Source of the DNA: Nocardioides sp. SLBN-35 | Lineage (GTDB): Bacteria > Actinomycetota > Actinomycetes > Propionibacteriales > Nocardioidaceae | Direction of reading: 5' to 3' | DNA: 64,000 nucleotides | NCBI RefSeq assembly: GCF_006715725.1 | Contig: NZ_VFNU01000001.1 | Span: 4,340,001-4,404,000, forward strand | Notes under the pieces: model-generated | What the model saw: the letters and a program-made list of their open reading frames with translations, nothing else | Database searches by the model: none | Told to the model about the DNA's origin: nothing | Part shown: positions 1-7,941 of the stretch, one piece after another | Numbering within the stretch: position 1 is the first letter of the stretch | Layout of the letters: each line of letters begins with the position of its first letter | Program-made: the position numbers and the translations under genes

Positions 1-182
1 TTCGACTCGGTGTTGACGCCCCAGCGGAGCACAGCGTCGGTGAGGGTCTCGGTCGTCGGTTCGGTGGTCGGCGGGTCGGTCGGCTCGTCCGCCCGGGCGG
101 GCGTGACGGCGAGGGTGGCGAGCACGACCAGCCAGGCGACCAGCCCGGCGGCGGCGAGCACGGCGGCGAGCGGCCTACGCAC
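1..182 (-). CDS. HtaA-domain haem-binding surface protein, N-terminal part (runs off window)
   Basis: Starts at GTG 180-182 and continues beyond position 1. The 60 visible codons give a signal peptide (two Arg, long hydrophobic core, AxA-like cleavage near PARADEP), a Pro/Thr linker, then DAVLRWGVNTES, which matches the usual opening of HtaA domains (LRWGxNxES). HtaA proteins of Corynebacterium bind haem at the cell surface and pass it to HmuT; that role is family knowledge. The GTG overlaps the stop of the upstream gene by 8 bases, so translation is probably coupled to the hmu operon. The C-terminal anchor is not visible. Confidence 0.8.
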   Translation of the reverse strand, partial: MRRPLAAVLAAAGLVAWLVVLATLAVTPARADEPTDPPTTEPTTETLTDAVLRWGVNTES

Positions 183-1266
183 CGGAGACACCTCTGCGGC
201 GGGCGAGGACCAGGCGGGCGAGGGCGCCGGCGAGCACGACCCCGGCGGCGACGAAGAACCCGATCCCCCAGCGGTCGGTGGCGCGCCCGTGGTCGGCCGG
301 TGCGACGGCCGCGACCACCGGCTCGTCGCCGGCCGCGATCGCGAACCGGACGACGGGCGGCTGGTCGCCGTCGAGCCCGTACAGGCGCAGCTCGTGGGTG
401 CCGCCGGACGCGGCGACCGGGAGGGTGAGGACGCCGGTCACCTGGCCCTGGGCACCGACGAGGAAGGGCCCGGCTGCGGCGAGACCGTCGTCGAGGACGG
501 CCGAGACCTGGGCGCCCGGTGTCAGGCCGCGGGCGGTGAACGACAGGGCCCGGCCGGCGACAGCGGAGGGCCGGTCCACGCTCAGCACCGGTGCGGCCGC
601 TGCCTGCGGAGCAGCCGGAGCGTCAGCTACGACGACCTCGGGGGCCGCCGCCTCCTCGGCATCGGGAGCCCCGGCAGCGGGAGCCCCGGCCGGGTCAGGT
701 GCCTTGCCGCCGTACAGGTCCTTGACCGTGACCGGCGTGAAGGTCTCGTTGGCGGCATTCGTGACGCCGTGCGCGCCGACGGTGATGATGCCGCAGCGGA
801 CCTTGCGGCAGTCGACGGTGCGGGTGCCGCCGTCGCGGTCGACGGCCTGGAAGGTCGCGCCGGGCACGGTGATCGTGGTGGACCAGCGGCCGGCCGCGGA
901 GACGGTGCCGCCGTTGGCGGAGGCGGCGGTGTCGGAGCCGGGGAAGGCGACGTACTTCTGGTGGCCGGCGTTGGCCTGGCTCTCGCTGTCGGGGACGTAG
1001 AAGTAGTCCTCGCCCGTGACGCCGCCCTTGCTGGGCCGCCAGTTCCCGGACACGGTGCCGAAGAAGACGTAGATGCCGCCGTGACCGCCGCGGACCGACT
1101 GGAAGCCGGTGCCGCCGACCTCCAGGGTGGTGGCGTACGTCGGGTCGACCACCGCGCCGCCGCGGTCGCTGCTGATCGAGACCCGGGCCTGCGCGTGGGC
1201 TGCGGGGACGGGCGCCACCAGCGAGGCGAGCACGCCGAGCAGCACGAGCACGGTCCGGGTCAGCAT
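175..1266 (-). CDS. Secreted, C-terminally membrane-anchored protein of the haem operon (HtaA-associated)
   Basis: 363 aa. There is a signal peptide (MLTRTVLVLLGVLASLVAPV, cleavage near AHAQA), a beta-rich region to about residue 170 holding a Cys pair (CRKVRC), an Ala/Pro/Glu linker around 175-215, an Ig-like stretch (about 220-310), one C-terminal TM helix (WGIGFFVAAGVVLAGALA) and an Arg-rich tail. This is the layout of an actinobacterial wall- or membrane-anchored surface protein. It sits between hmuV and the HtaA-like gene, overlapping hmuV by 7 bases (ATGCTGA), so it is probably a haem-capture or relay component. I do not recognise a named domain; the role is inferred from context. Confidence 0.75.
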   Translation of the reverse strand: MLTRTVLVLLGVLASLVAPVPAAHAQARVSISSDRGGAVVDPTYATTLEVGGTGFQSVRGGHGGIYVFFGTVSGNWRPSKGGVTGEDYFYVPDSESQANAGHQKYVAFPGSDTAASANGGTVSAAGRWSTTITVPGATFQAVDRDGGTRTVDCRKVRCGIITVGAHGVTNAANETFTPVTVKDLYGGKAPDPAGAPAAGAPDAEEAAAPEVVVADAPAAPQAAAAPVLSVDRPSAVAGRALSFTARGLTPGAQVSAVLDDGLAAAGPFLVGAQGQVTGVLTLPVAASGGTHELRLYGLDGDQPPVVRFAIAAGDEPVVAAVAPADHGRATDRWGIGFFVAAGVVLAGALARLVLARRRGVSGA

Positions 1267-2036
1267 CGCGCCTCCTGCGCAGCTCGAACGGGTACGACGA
1301 CCGGTGTGCCGTCGTGGTCGAGCACCCGCACCGGGTGCTGGTAGACCTCGCCGAGCAGGTCCTCGGTGAGCACCTCGCGCGGCGCGCCGACCGCCCGTAC
1401 CCGGCCCTCGGCGAGGATGCAGATCCGGTCGGCGTACGCGGCCGCCAGGGACAGGTCGTGCAGCACCACGACCACGGCACAGCCCTCGGCCGCAACGAAC
1501 CGGGCGACCCCGAGGACCGCCTCCTGGTGGCGGATGTCGAGGGCCGCGGTGGGCTCGTCGAGCAGCAGCACCGGCGTCTCCTGGGCGAGGGCTCGGGCGA
1601 AGGAGGTGCGCGCCTGCTCCCCGCCGGACAGGGTCGGGAAGGTGCGCTCGGCGAGACGTTCGACGTCGGTGCGCACCATCGCCGCGGCCACGACCTCCTC
1701 GTCGGCCACCGACCGTGGGGTGCGGTGCCACGGCGAGCGGCCCATGGCGACGACGTCGTGGACCCGGAAGCCGAAGGCCAGGCCCTGCTGCTGGAGCTGG
1801 ACCGCGCGCTGCTGCGCGGCCTCGCGGGCGGCGTACGACGCCAGCGGCCGCCCCGCGAGGTGGACTGCTCCCGTTCCGGGCCGGACGTCGCCGGCCAGGA
1901 CGCCGAGGAGGGTGGACTTGCCGGCGCCGTTGGGGCCGACGAGTGCGACCAGCTCGCCCGGCCGGACGGTGAGGTCGACGCCGTCGAGGACGACCTTGTC
2001 GCCGAGGGTGACGTGGATGCCGCGGGCCTCGATCAT
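1260..2036 (-). CDS. hmuV: Haem ABC transporter ATP-binding protein (HmuV-like)
   Basis: 258 aa, the normal length for a FecE/HmuV ATPase. Walker A GPNGAGKS lies near residues 34-41, the signature LSGGE near 140, Walker B VLLLDEPTAALD follows, and the H-loop is in VVLHDLSLAA. It would energise haem import through the FecCD-type permease encoded just upstream, whose stop overlaps this ATG as ATGA. The short spacing and overlaps along hmuT-hmuU-hmuV indicate one transcript, presumably from the iron-regulated promoter near 4200. The substrate (haem rather than siderophore) is inferred from the HtaA-like proteins and the divergent haem oxygenase. Confidence 0.92.
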   Translation of the reverse strand: MIEARGIHVTLGDKVVLDGVDLTVRPGELVALVGPNGAGKSTLLGVLAGDVRPGTGAVHLAGRPLASYAAREAAQQRAVQLQQQGLAFGFRVHDVVAMGRSPWHRTPRSVADEEVVAAAMVRTDVERLAERTFPTLSGGEQARTSFARALAQETPVLLLDEPTAALDIRHQEAVLGVARFVAAEGCAVVVVLHDLSLAAAYADRICILAEGRVRAVGAPREVLTEDLLGEVYQHPVRVLDHDGTPVVVPVRAAQEARC

Positions 2037-3058
2037 GCCCAGCCTCCTGCGGTGCGACGGGACCGGCGGATCAGCCAGAAGAAGAAGGGGCCGCCGACGA
2101 GGGAGGTGAGCATGCCGATGGGGAGGTCGGCGTTGTCGACGGCGGTGCGCGCCCACAGGTCGGCGAAGGTCAGCAGCACCGCGCCACCCAGCGCGCTGGC
2201 GGGGACGAGGAGCAGGTGCCCGGGACCGGCGATCATCCGCACCAGGTGGGGCACGACCAGTCCGACGAACGCGATGATGCCGCAGAAGGAGACGGCGGCG
2301 GCGGTGAGCAGCGCGACGACCACGATGGCCGCGAGCCGCAGCCGCTCCACGTCGACGCCGACGTGGAACGCGGCCCGGTCGCCGAGAGCGAGCAGGTCGA
2401 GGCGGCGCGCGAGGACGAGCGCGGCGGCGATGCCGACGGCGGCGAGCGGGGCGACCACGGCGACCGCGGCCCAGCGGGTGCCGTTGAGGCTGCCGAGGGT
2501 CCAGAACACGATCTCCTCGCGGGCCTGCTGGTCGCCGAGGAACATCAGGAACGCCAGGGCAGCGCTGGTCATCGCGTTGAGCGCGATGCCGGTGAGGACG
2601 AGGGTGACGACCTCGGTGCGGCCGCCGTCGCGGGAGAGCAGGTAGACGAGCAGGGTGGCCGCGAGGCCACCGAGGAAGGCGGCCGCGGCGATCGTCCACG
2701 AGCCGAGCACCGCGACGTCGAGGACGATCACGCAGCCTGCGGCGACCGCAGCGCCCGAGGACACGCCGACCACGGCAGGCTCGGCGAGCGGGTTGCCGAA
2801 GATGCCCTGCATCACCGCACCGGCGGTCGCGAGCGCGGCGCCCACCAGTGCGGCGAGCACGACCCGCGGGAAGCGCACGTCCCACAGGGTGTCCTCGGCG
2901 CGCGGGTGCGTCGGCAGTGGCCCGAGGTCGAGCCCGATCCGGTGCAGTACCGAGCCGAGCACCTCCAGCGGCGGCACGTGCATCTGGCCCTGCCCGGCGC
3001 CGACGACGAGCGCGACGAGGAGCAGGCCGGTCAGCCCGCCCAGCAGGCCCACCTTCAC
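2033..3058 (-). CDS. hmuU: Haem ABC transporter permease (FecCD/HmuU family)
   Basis: 341 aa with about nine to ten hydrophobic segments. It carries features typical of FecCD permeases: LGSVLHRIG near the N-terminus, RFPRVVLAALVGAALATAGAVMQ, the NPLAEPAVVGVSSGAAV segment (the coupling region that contacts the ATPase) and GIIAFVGLVVPHLVRM near the C-terminus. It forms the inner-membrane channel of the importer with the ATPase at 1260-2036 and the lipoprotein at 3055-4167. Both flanking junctions are 4-base ATGA overlaps, so the stoichiometry is probably kept by translational coupling. Confidence 0.93.
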   Translation of the reverse strand: MKVGLLGGLTGLLLVALVVGAGQGQMHVPPLEVLGSVLHRIGLDLGPLPTHPRAEDTLWDVRFPRVVLAALVGAALATAGAVMQGIFGNPLAEPAVVGVSSGAAVAAGCVIVLDVAVLGSWTIAAAAFLGGLAATLLVYLLSRDGGRTEVVTLVLTGIALNAMTSAALAFLMFLGDQQAREEIVFWTLGSLNGTRWAAVAVVAPLAAVGIAAALVLARRLDLLALGDRAAFHVGVDVERLRLAAIVVVALLTAAAVSFCGIIAFVGLVVPHLVRMIAGPGHLLLVPASALGGAVLLTFADLWARTAVDNADLPIGMLTSLVGGPFFFWLIRRSRRTAGGWA

Positions 3059-4167
3059 GAGACGGCCTCGGGGGCGTAGACGGCGACAGCGAGGGCGTTG
3101 AGGACGTCAGCGGTCTGCGGTCCGAAGCCGAGGATCTGCGAGTCCTCCATGTCGACGAACCGCTCGTGCTCGCCGGCCGGCGTGTTCGCCAGTGCGGGCA
3201 GCCGCTCGAGCAGGCCGGCGACGCCGTCGACCGAGTCGAGGCCGCCGCTCATCATCAGCACCAGGTCGGGCTGGGCGGCGACGATCGCCTCGTCGGTGAC
3301 CGGCTTCATGCCGTCCCAGCCGATCTCCTCGGCGACGTCGTAGAGCCCGAGCGCGTCGATCAGGCCGTCGGCGCCGGACTCCTCGCCGAAGAGGTAGTAG
3401 ACGCCGGACTGACCGCGGACGTAGAGGAACAGGGTGCGCAGCCAGTCGGTCTCCGCCTTCGGCGCGACGGCGGCGATCGCCGTACGCACGTCGTCGACCT
3501 CGGCGGCGGTGCGCTCGACGAGGGCCGCGCCCGCCTCCGGTACGCCGAGCGCCGTGGCGACCTGCGTGGTCAGCTCGGCGACGTTGTCGAGGCCGCGGTG
3601 GCTGTCGACCACGACGACGGGGATGCCGGCGTCGCGCATCTGCAGGATCACGTTCCACGGCCCGAGCGAGGTGTCGGTGAGGATGACCGTGGAGTCCAGC
3701 TCGAGGATCGCCTCGGCCGCCAGGTCGTGGCCGTTCTGCGTCACCAGCGGCAGGCCGGCGGCCTCGTCGAACTGCGTGGAGATGTCGCGCCCGACGACGC
3801 GGTCGCCGAGCCCCAGCTCGAAGACCGTGCGGGCCAGGGTGCCGTAGACGTCGAGGGCCAGCACCCGGCTGGCGTCCTTCACCGTCACCGACGTGTCCTG
3901 CGCATCGGTCACCGTCACCGGCAGCGCGGGCTCCGGCGTCGCGACCGGGTCGACCGTGCCGTCGGCGACGACCGCGCTGGTCGCACCGGTCCAGTCCCGC
4001 GCGTCGGCGAGCGGCGTGACGTCCGCGAGCCGCGGGGCCGCCGTACCGCGGTCCGCTCCCCCGCTGCGCTCCGACGCAGCGGGCGAGGAGAGCCCGCAGC
4101 CCGCGAGGAGGAGCGTGGCGGACGCGGCGGCCAGCAGGCGCCGCGGCGATCGGACGGGGTGGGACAT
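3055..4167 (-). CDS. hmuT: Haem ABC transporter substrate-binding lipoprotein (HmuT-like)
   Basis: 370 aa from ATG 4165-4167; an in-frame GTG lies one codon upstream and is the alternative start. The signal peptide ends in lipobox LLLAGC, so the protein should be lipid-anchored on the outer face. The body is a periplasmic-binding-protein type III fold (BtuF/HmuT-like; RVLALDVYGTLARTVFELGLGDRVVGR, then the long central helix and LGFGPQTADVLNALA). It would take haem from the HtaA-like proteins and deliver it to the permease, whose ATG overlaps its stop. It is first in the operon, about 30-60 bases downstream of an IdeR/DtxR-like box. Confidence 0.9.
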   Translation of the reverse strand: MSHPVRSPRRLLAAASATLLLAGCGLSSPAASERSGGADRGTAAPRLADVTPLADARDWTGATSAVVADGTVDPVATPEPALPVTVTDAQDTSVTVKDASRVLALDVYGTLARTVFELGLGDRVVGRDISTQFDEAAGLPLVTQNGHDLAAEAILELDSTVILTDTSLGPWNVILQMRDAGIPVVVVDSHRGLDNVAELTTQVATALGVPEAGAALVERTAAEVDDVRTAIAAVAPKAETDWLRTLFLYVRGQSGVYYLFGEESGADGLIDALGLYDVAEEIGWDGMKPVTDEAIVAAQPDLVLMMSGGLDSVDGVAGLLERLPALANTPAGEHERFVDMEDSQILGFGPQTADVLNALAVAVYAPEAVS

Positions 4168-4198
4168 CACGGCGGGTGCTCACTCTCGGATCAAGATG

Positions 4199-4232
4199 TT
4201 AGGTCAACCTTATTTAGGCTAGGCTAATCTTG
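4199..4232. promoter_or_regulatory. IdeR/DtxR-like iron box(es) in divergent haem promoter region
   Basis: Positions 4214-4232 read TTAGGCTAGGCTAATCTTG, matching 15 of 19 positions of the IdeR/DtxR consensus TTAGGTTAGGCTAACCTAA as I recall it. Immediately to the left, 4199-4212 (TTAGGTCAACCTTA) looks like a second overlapping half-paired site. The pair lies between hmuT (minus) and the haem oxygenase (plus). Established role: Fe(II)-bound IdeR/DtxR represses uptake genes when iron is sufficient. I infer that both transcripts are iron-repressed. The regulator gene is not in this window. Confidence 0.75.
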
Positions 4233-4243
4233 ATTGAGACGTC

Positions 4244-4273
4244 TTGACAAGTTGTCAGAATCTTGTCGACAAT
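4244..4273 (+). promoter_or_regulatory. Putative promoter of the haem oxygenase gene, with overlapping palindrome
   Basis: A perfect -35 hexamer TTGACA (4244-4249) is followed after 18 bases by GACAAT (4268-4273), a 4/6 match to TATAAT. The -35 is inside an odd-length palindrome, TGACAA-G-TTGTCA (4245-4257), and a second palindrome TTGTCGACAA (4263-4272) overlaps the -10. Either could be an additional operator beside the iron box. The gene starts 40 bases downstream with an AAGGAG Shine-Dalgarno at 4299-4304. Confidence 0.5.
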
Positions 4274-4312
4274 CTGTCGAGAACTTCACTCGATCCCCAA
4301 GGAGCACCCCCC

Positions 4313-4978
4313 ATGACCCCGACCGAGACCGGCCTCGTCCCGCTGTCGACGGCCATGCGCGAGGGCTCGCGCGCCGAGCACGAGGCGGCCGAGGGCTCGA
4401 CGTTCATGGCCGAGCTGCTCGACGGCCGGCTCACCGCGCAGGCGTACGCCGACCTGCTGCTCCGGCTGCGCCGTGTGTACGCCGCGCTCGAGGAGGTCGT
4501 CGCCGAGCACCGGGCAGACCCGATCGTCGCCGCGGTCCACGACCCCGCGCTCGAGCGGCTCGCCGCGATCGACGCCGACCTCGCCCACTGGGCTCCGGGC
4601 ATCGACCCCGCCAGCGTCGACTCCCCCGCCGCGACGGCGTACGTCGACCGGATTCGCGCCGGCGCCGCCTGGGGCGGCCTCCTCGTCGCGCACCACTACA
4701 CGCGCTACCTCGGCGACCTCTCCGGCGGCCAGGTGATCGGCCGCGTGCTGCAGCGCACCTTCGACCTGCCCGAGGGCGCGGGCGTGCGCTTCTACGACTT
4801 CGCGCAGATCGCGAGGCCGAAGCCCTACAAGGACGACTACCGCGCTCGGCTCGACGCGCTCGACCTCACCCCCGGCGAGGTCGAGCGGGTCGTCGACGAG
4901 GTGCGGGCCGTGTTCAGCCTCAACCAGGCGGTGTTCGAGGAGCTCGGCGGGCAGATCGAGCGCTACCGGGCGGCCTGA
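4313..4978 (+). CDS. hmuO: Haem oxygenase (biliverdin-producing, HmuO-like)
   Basis: 221 aa, the usual size of bacterial haem oxygenases. The proximal haem ligand is probably His23 in SRAEHEAAEGSTFM. The distal-helix signature HHYTRYLGDLSGGQ contains the flexible Gly-rich turn that lines the haem pocket. It opens haem to biliverdin, CO and Fe(II) in the cytoplasm, releasing iron taken up by the divergent hmu system. The start at ATG 4313 is preferred over in-frame ATG 4244 because AAGGAG stands 8 bases before it and because the longer form would overlap the promoter. Its last 16 bases overlap the convergent hydrolase gene. Confidence 0.93.
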   Translation: MTPTETGLVPLSTAMREGSRAEHEAAEGSTFMAELLDGRLTAQAYADLLLRLRRVYAALEEVVAEHRADPIVAAVHDPALERLAAIDADLAHWAPGIDPASVDSPAATAYVDRIRAGAAWGGLLVAHHYTRYLGDLSGGQVIGRVLQRTFDLPEGAGVRFYDFAQIARPKPYKDDYRARLDALDLTPGEVERVVDEVRAVFSLNQAVFEELGGQIERYRAA

Positions 4979-5895
4979 CCGACCGCCTCGGCCGGGGCGA
5001 CGCTCCCGACGTGGCGCCGCAGGAAGTGGAGGGCGTGCTCGACGGCGGGCTCGTGGAACGGCTTGCCTGCGAACAGGTCGAAGTGGTCGCCCGGGTAGTG
5101 GCGGACCTCGGCCCTGCCCGCGAAGGCTGCCTTCATCGCGGCGTGCAGCGGAGCGCTGCGGTCGAAGTCGGCGACCTGGACCAGCCAGGGGATGTCGGCG
5201 AGCGCCGCCGCGGCCTTCGCCGGCGCGCGGGTGCCGAGCTCCATCACGACGTCGGCGGCGATCTCGTTGCGCCAGGTGGGGCCGGCGATCGCGAGGTAGT
5301 CCTCGTAGGCGCCGGACAGGGTCAGCGCACCGGTCTCGCCGGGCTGCGCCACGACCGGGATCATCGCGGGGCCGCGACCCGCCCTGCGTCGTACGGCGCT
5401 CGCGAGGCCGCGCCCGGTCGAGGCGAGCAGCTGTCCGGCGCTGTGATGCCGGGTGGCCAGCCGCGCGGCGGCGAGGCCGTCGACCATCGGGACCACCGAG
5501 ACGACCGCGGTGATGTCGGTGCGCTCGGCGGCGACGGACACGACGTGCCCACCCCCGAGCGAGACGCCCCAGAGCACGACCCGGGTCGCGTCGACACCGG
5601 GGAGCTGCTTCGCGGCGTCGACGGCGGCGTGCAGGTCGGCGACCTGCCCGGCGAGCGAGACGACCTGGCGCGGCTCGCCCTCGGCGGCGTCGGAGGCGCC
5701 GAATCCGCGGTAGTCGAAGGTGACCGCGTGCAGACCGGCCGCGGCGAAGGCCTCGGCGAACGGGAACATGCCGGCGTCCTGGGTGCCGGCGAGGCCGTGC
5801 GCGAGGACGACGACCGGGGCGCCGTCCTCCCCGGCGACGTGGGTGGCGGCGCAGCGCACGCCGCCGGAGGTGAGGTCGAAGGTCGTGCCGGTCAT
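4963..5895 (-). CDS. Alpha/beta hydrolase
   Basis: 310 aa alpha/beta-hydrolase fold. The HGLAGTQ motif after strand 3 supplies the oxyanion hole, the nucleophile elbow is GVSLGG with Ser about 112, and the catalytic His is probably in YPGDHFDLF near residue 270. It resembles dienelactone-hydrolase/acetyl-esterase-like proteins, with no signal peptide. It is the third gene of a tightly overlapping minus-strand set after the flavin monooxygenase and the TetR regulator (ATGA junction at 5892-5895). A plausible job is hydrolysing the ester or lactone made by the oxygenase. The substrate is unknown. Confidence 0.82.
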   Translation of the reverse strand: MTGTTFDLTSGGVRCAATHVAGEDGAPVVVLAHGLAGTQDAGMFPFAEAFAAAGLHAVTFDYRGFGASDAAEGEPRQVVSLAGQVADLHAAVDAAKQLPGVDATRVVLWGVSLGGGHVVSVAAERTDITAVVSVVPMVDGLAAARLATRHHSAGQLLASTGRGLASAVRRRAGRGPAMIPVVAQPGETGALTLSGAYEDYLAIAGPTWRNEIAADVVMELGTRAPAKAAAALADIPWLVQVADFDRSAPLHAAMKAAFAGRAEVRHYPGDHFDLFAGKPFHEPAVEHALHFLRRHVGSVAPAEAVGQAAR

Positions 5896-6521
5896 GCGGG
5901 GCTCCCGTAGATGCTCTGGATCCAGATGTGGGTGATCGCGTCGATGTGGCCCTCGCGATCAGGACCGACACCCAGCGCGTGCCGCTCGACAGCGTGGTCG
6001 TTGAGGTCGAGGAGGACGGCGGCGAGGACGTGGGCGTCGACGCCCTGCGGCGCGTGCCCGTGAGCCCGCTCTCGCTCGATCATCTCGGCGGTCATCTCGG
6101 CAAACTCGGCGCGTCCCGCCTCCCACAGCTCGCGCACGGCCGGGCTGGTGGCGCGGGCCTCGAGGAGCGCCCGGTAGGTGTGCGGCGTCTTGTCGACCGA
6201 GTCGAAGAGGGTCGCGACGACCGTGCGGATCCGGGCCCGCGGGTCGCCCTCGGCCTTGACCAGCAGGTCGGTGGCGTCCGACGCGTCGTCGTACAGCTCC
6301 GCCATCAGGGCCAGGACGGCGGTCGCCTTGCTCTCGAAGTAGAAGTAGAAGGCCGAGCGGGTGACGCCCGCGCGCCGCGAGATCTCGGCGACGTTGATCT
6401 CCTCGAGCGTCTGCTCACGGAGCAGGTCGTCGAGCGCGGCCAGCAGCGCGGCGCGGCGCTGGTCGCCGCGGTTGACGCTGCGACGGTCGACCATGCGCGC
6501 CCAGAGGCGCTCGTCGTTCAT
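5892..6521 (-). CDS. TetR-family transcriptional regulator
   Basis: 209 aa. The N-terminal TetR DNA-binding domain has its helix-turn-helix at INVAEISRRAGVTRSAFYFYF (second and recognition helices plus the FYFYFESK hinge), followed by an all-alpha ligand domain. ATG 6519-6521 overlaps the monooxygenase stop as ATGA; an internal ATG ten codons in is a weaker alternative. Placed inside the operon it probably controls, it is a good candidate to bind the two palindromes at 7869-7911 in the divergent promoter. The C-terminal region resembles EthR-like proteins that sense hydrophobic ligands, but this is only an impression. Confidence 0.85.
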   Translation of the reverse strand: MNDERLWARMVDRRSVNRGDQRRAALLAALDDLLREQTLEEINVAEISRRAGVTRSAFYFYFESKATAVLALMAELYDDASDATDLLVKAEGDPRARIRTVVATLFDSVDKTPHTYRALLEARATSPAVRELWEAGRAEFAEMTAEMIERERAHGHAPQGVDAHVLAAVLLDLNDHAVERHALGVGPDREGHIDAITHIWIQSIYGSPA

Positions 6522-7843
6522 CGCGCCACCGCCGCCGCGCGCGCCCGGCCGGCGGGGATCTCCCTCGTCCGAAGGTCGTGCTCGTAGACGAAGTAGTCGA
6601 GCTGCTGGGTGTGCCGGGCGCTCGGGACCATGTGACCGGTGTACTTCTGCGTGTCCTCGTCGATCACCCGCTCCATCTCGGCGATCGACGGCGTCGCATA
6701 GCGACCGACCAGCCAGGCTGCCACCATCCGGGTCTGGCACTCGACGAACGGGAACAGCGTCGGCGTCGACTGGGCGAAGCCGATGAAGGCGAGGTCGTCG
6801 ATGCCGGGCTTGAAGACCCGCTTGTAGAGCCGGATCTCGTTGTCGGGGGCGCTGATGAGCTCGGGATCGAAGAACGGGAAGGTGATGTTGTAGCCCGTCG
6901 CGTAGATGATCACGTCGAAGTCCGCGCTCGTGCCGTCCTCGAAGTGGACGGTCTGGCCGTCGAGCCGGGCGACGTTGCCCCTGGGGGTGACGTCGCCGGA
7001 CTTCAGTCGCAGCGGCAGCTCGCCGGACTGGGTGGGGTGGGCCTCGAAGAACTTGTGGTTGGGCGTGGGCAGGCCGTAGAGCGTCGGGTCGGAAGCGGTG
7101 AATCGCTGGCCCCACTGCGCCACCTTGCGCTGCCAGCTCAACGGCAGGTGCGGGTTGGTGCGGTAGTTCATGTCGGCGGCCTTGCCGTAGAGCAGCTTGG
7201 GCACGATCCACGCGCTGCTCCGGGTCGACAGGGTGACCTGGTTGCGCATCGCCTTCTGCGACAGCTCCACGGTGATGTCCGCCGCGCTGTTGCCGATCCC
7301 GACCACGAGGATCCGCTTGTCCATCAGGTGCAACGGCGTCCACGGGTCGACGTAGGCGTGTGAGTGGATCGTCTCGCCGGTGAACTCGCCGGGGAACTCG
7401 GCGAAGCGGGGGTCCCAGTGGTGGCCGTTCGCCACCACGAGCACGTCGAAGTCGCGGGTCCGGCCCGCCTGGTCGGTGATGTCCCAGCCGCCTTCGGTCC
7501 GGCGCTCGGCGCTGACCACGCCGTTCTCGAACTCGATGCGCCGGCGGATGTCGAAGGCGTCGGCGTAGGCGTCGAGGTAGTCCTTGATCTGGGTGTGGTG
7601 CGGGAAGTCCGGGTACTCGTCGGGCATCGGGAAGTCCCTGAAGGACAGCTGGTGCTTCGAGGTGTCGATGTGCAGCGACCGGTAGGCGCTGCTGTGGCCG
7701 TTGGGGTTGCCGAACGCCCAGTTGCCGCCGACCCGGTCCGAGGCCTCGAAGGTCGTGAACTCCAGGCCGTAGTCGGCCAGCATCTTGCTCATCGTGAGGC
7801 CGCTGATGCCGGCTCCGATGACAGCGACGGTGGGTCGGGACAT
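6518..7843 (-). CDS. Group B flavin-containing monooxygenase (FMO/Baeyer-Villiger type)
   Basis: 441 aa. The FAD-binding Rossmann motif GAGISG is at 10-15 and the NADPH-binding motif GIGNSAAD near 182-189. Between them lies FTGETIHSHAY (about 154-164). This fits the FMO fingerprint FxGxxxHxxxY/F better than the classical Baeyer-Villiger form, which ends in W-P/D. Such enzymes insert one O atom into ketones (giving esters) or oxidise soft N/S nucleophiles, using NADPH and O2. With an esterase and two dehydrogenases nearby, an alcohol to ketone to ester to acid route is plausible. The substrate cannot be read from sequence. Confidence 0.88.
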   Translation of the reverse strand: MSRPTVAVIGAGISGLTMSKMLADYGLEFTTFEASDRVGGNWAFGNPNGHSSAYRSLHIDTSKHQLSFRDFPMPDEYPDFPHHTQIKDYLDAYADAFDIRRRIEFENGVVSAERRTEGGWDITDQAGRTRDFDVLVVANGHHWDPRFAEFPGEFTGETIHSHAYVDPWTPLHLMDKRILVVGIGNSAADITVELSQKAMRNQVTLSTRSSAWIVPKLLYGKAADMNYRTNPHLPLSWQRKVAQWGQRFTASDPTLYGLPTPNHKFFEAHPTQSGELPLRLKSGDVTPRGNVARLDGQTVHFEDGTSADFDVIIYATGYNITFPFFDPELISAPDNEIRLYKRVFKPGIDDLAFIGFAQSTPTLFPFVECQTRMVAAWLVGRYATPSIAEMERVIDEDTQKYTGHMVPSARHTQQLDYFVYEHDLRTREIPAGRARAAAVAR

Positions 7844-7868
7844 GCCGACTCCCTCCTTGACAGATCAG

Positions 7869-7911
7869 CGTGACGGGCGTCACGTTAGGCCTGCTATTTG
7901 ACACGTGTCAA
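7869..7911. promoter_or_regulatory. Two palindromic operators between monooxygenase and SDR operons
   Basis: CGTGAC-GGGC-GTCACG (7869-7884) is a perfect inverted repeat, and TTGACACGTGTCAA (7898-7911) is a perfect 14-bp palindrome that embeds a TTGACA hexamer on both strands. They fill the 98-base gap between the divergent start codons at 7843 and 7942. Their symmetry and spacing fit TetR-family operators, so the regulator at 5892-6521 may repress both directions. The assignment of regulator to site is inferred. Confidence 0.65.
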
Positions 7912-7941
7912 CAGATTCAGACGAACGTCAGGAGAACGCAG

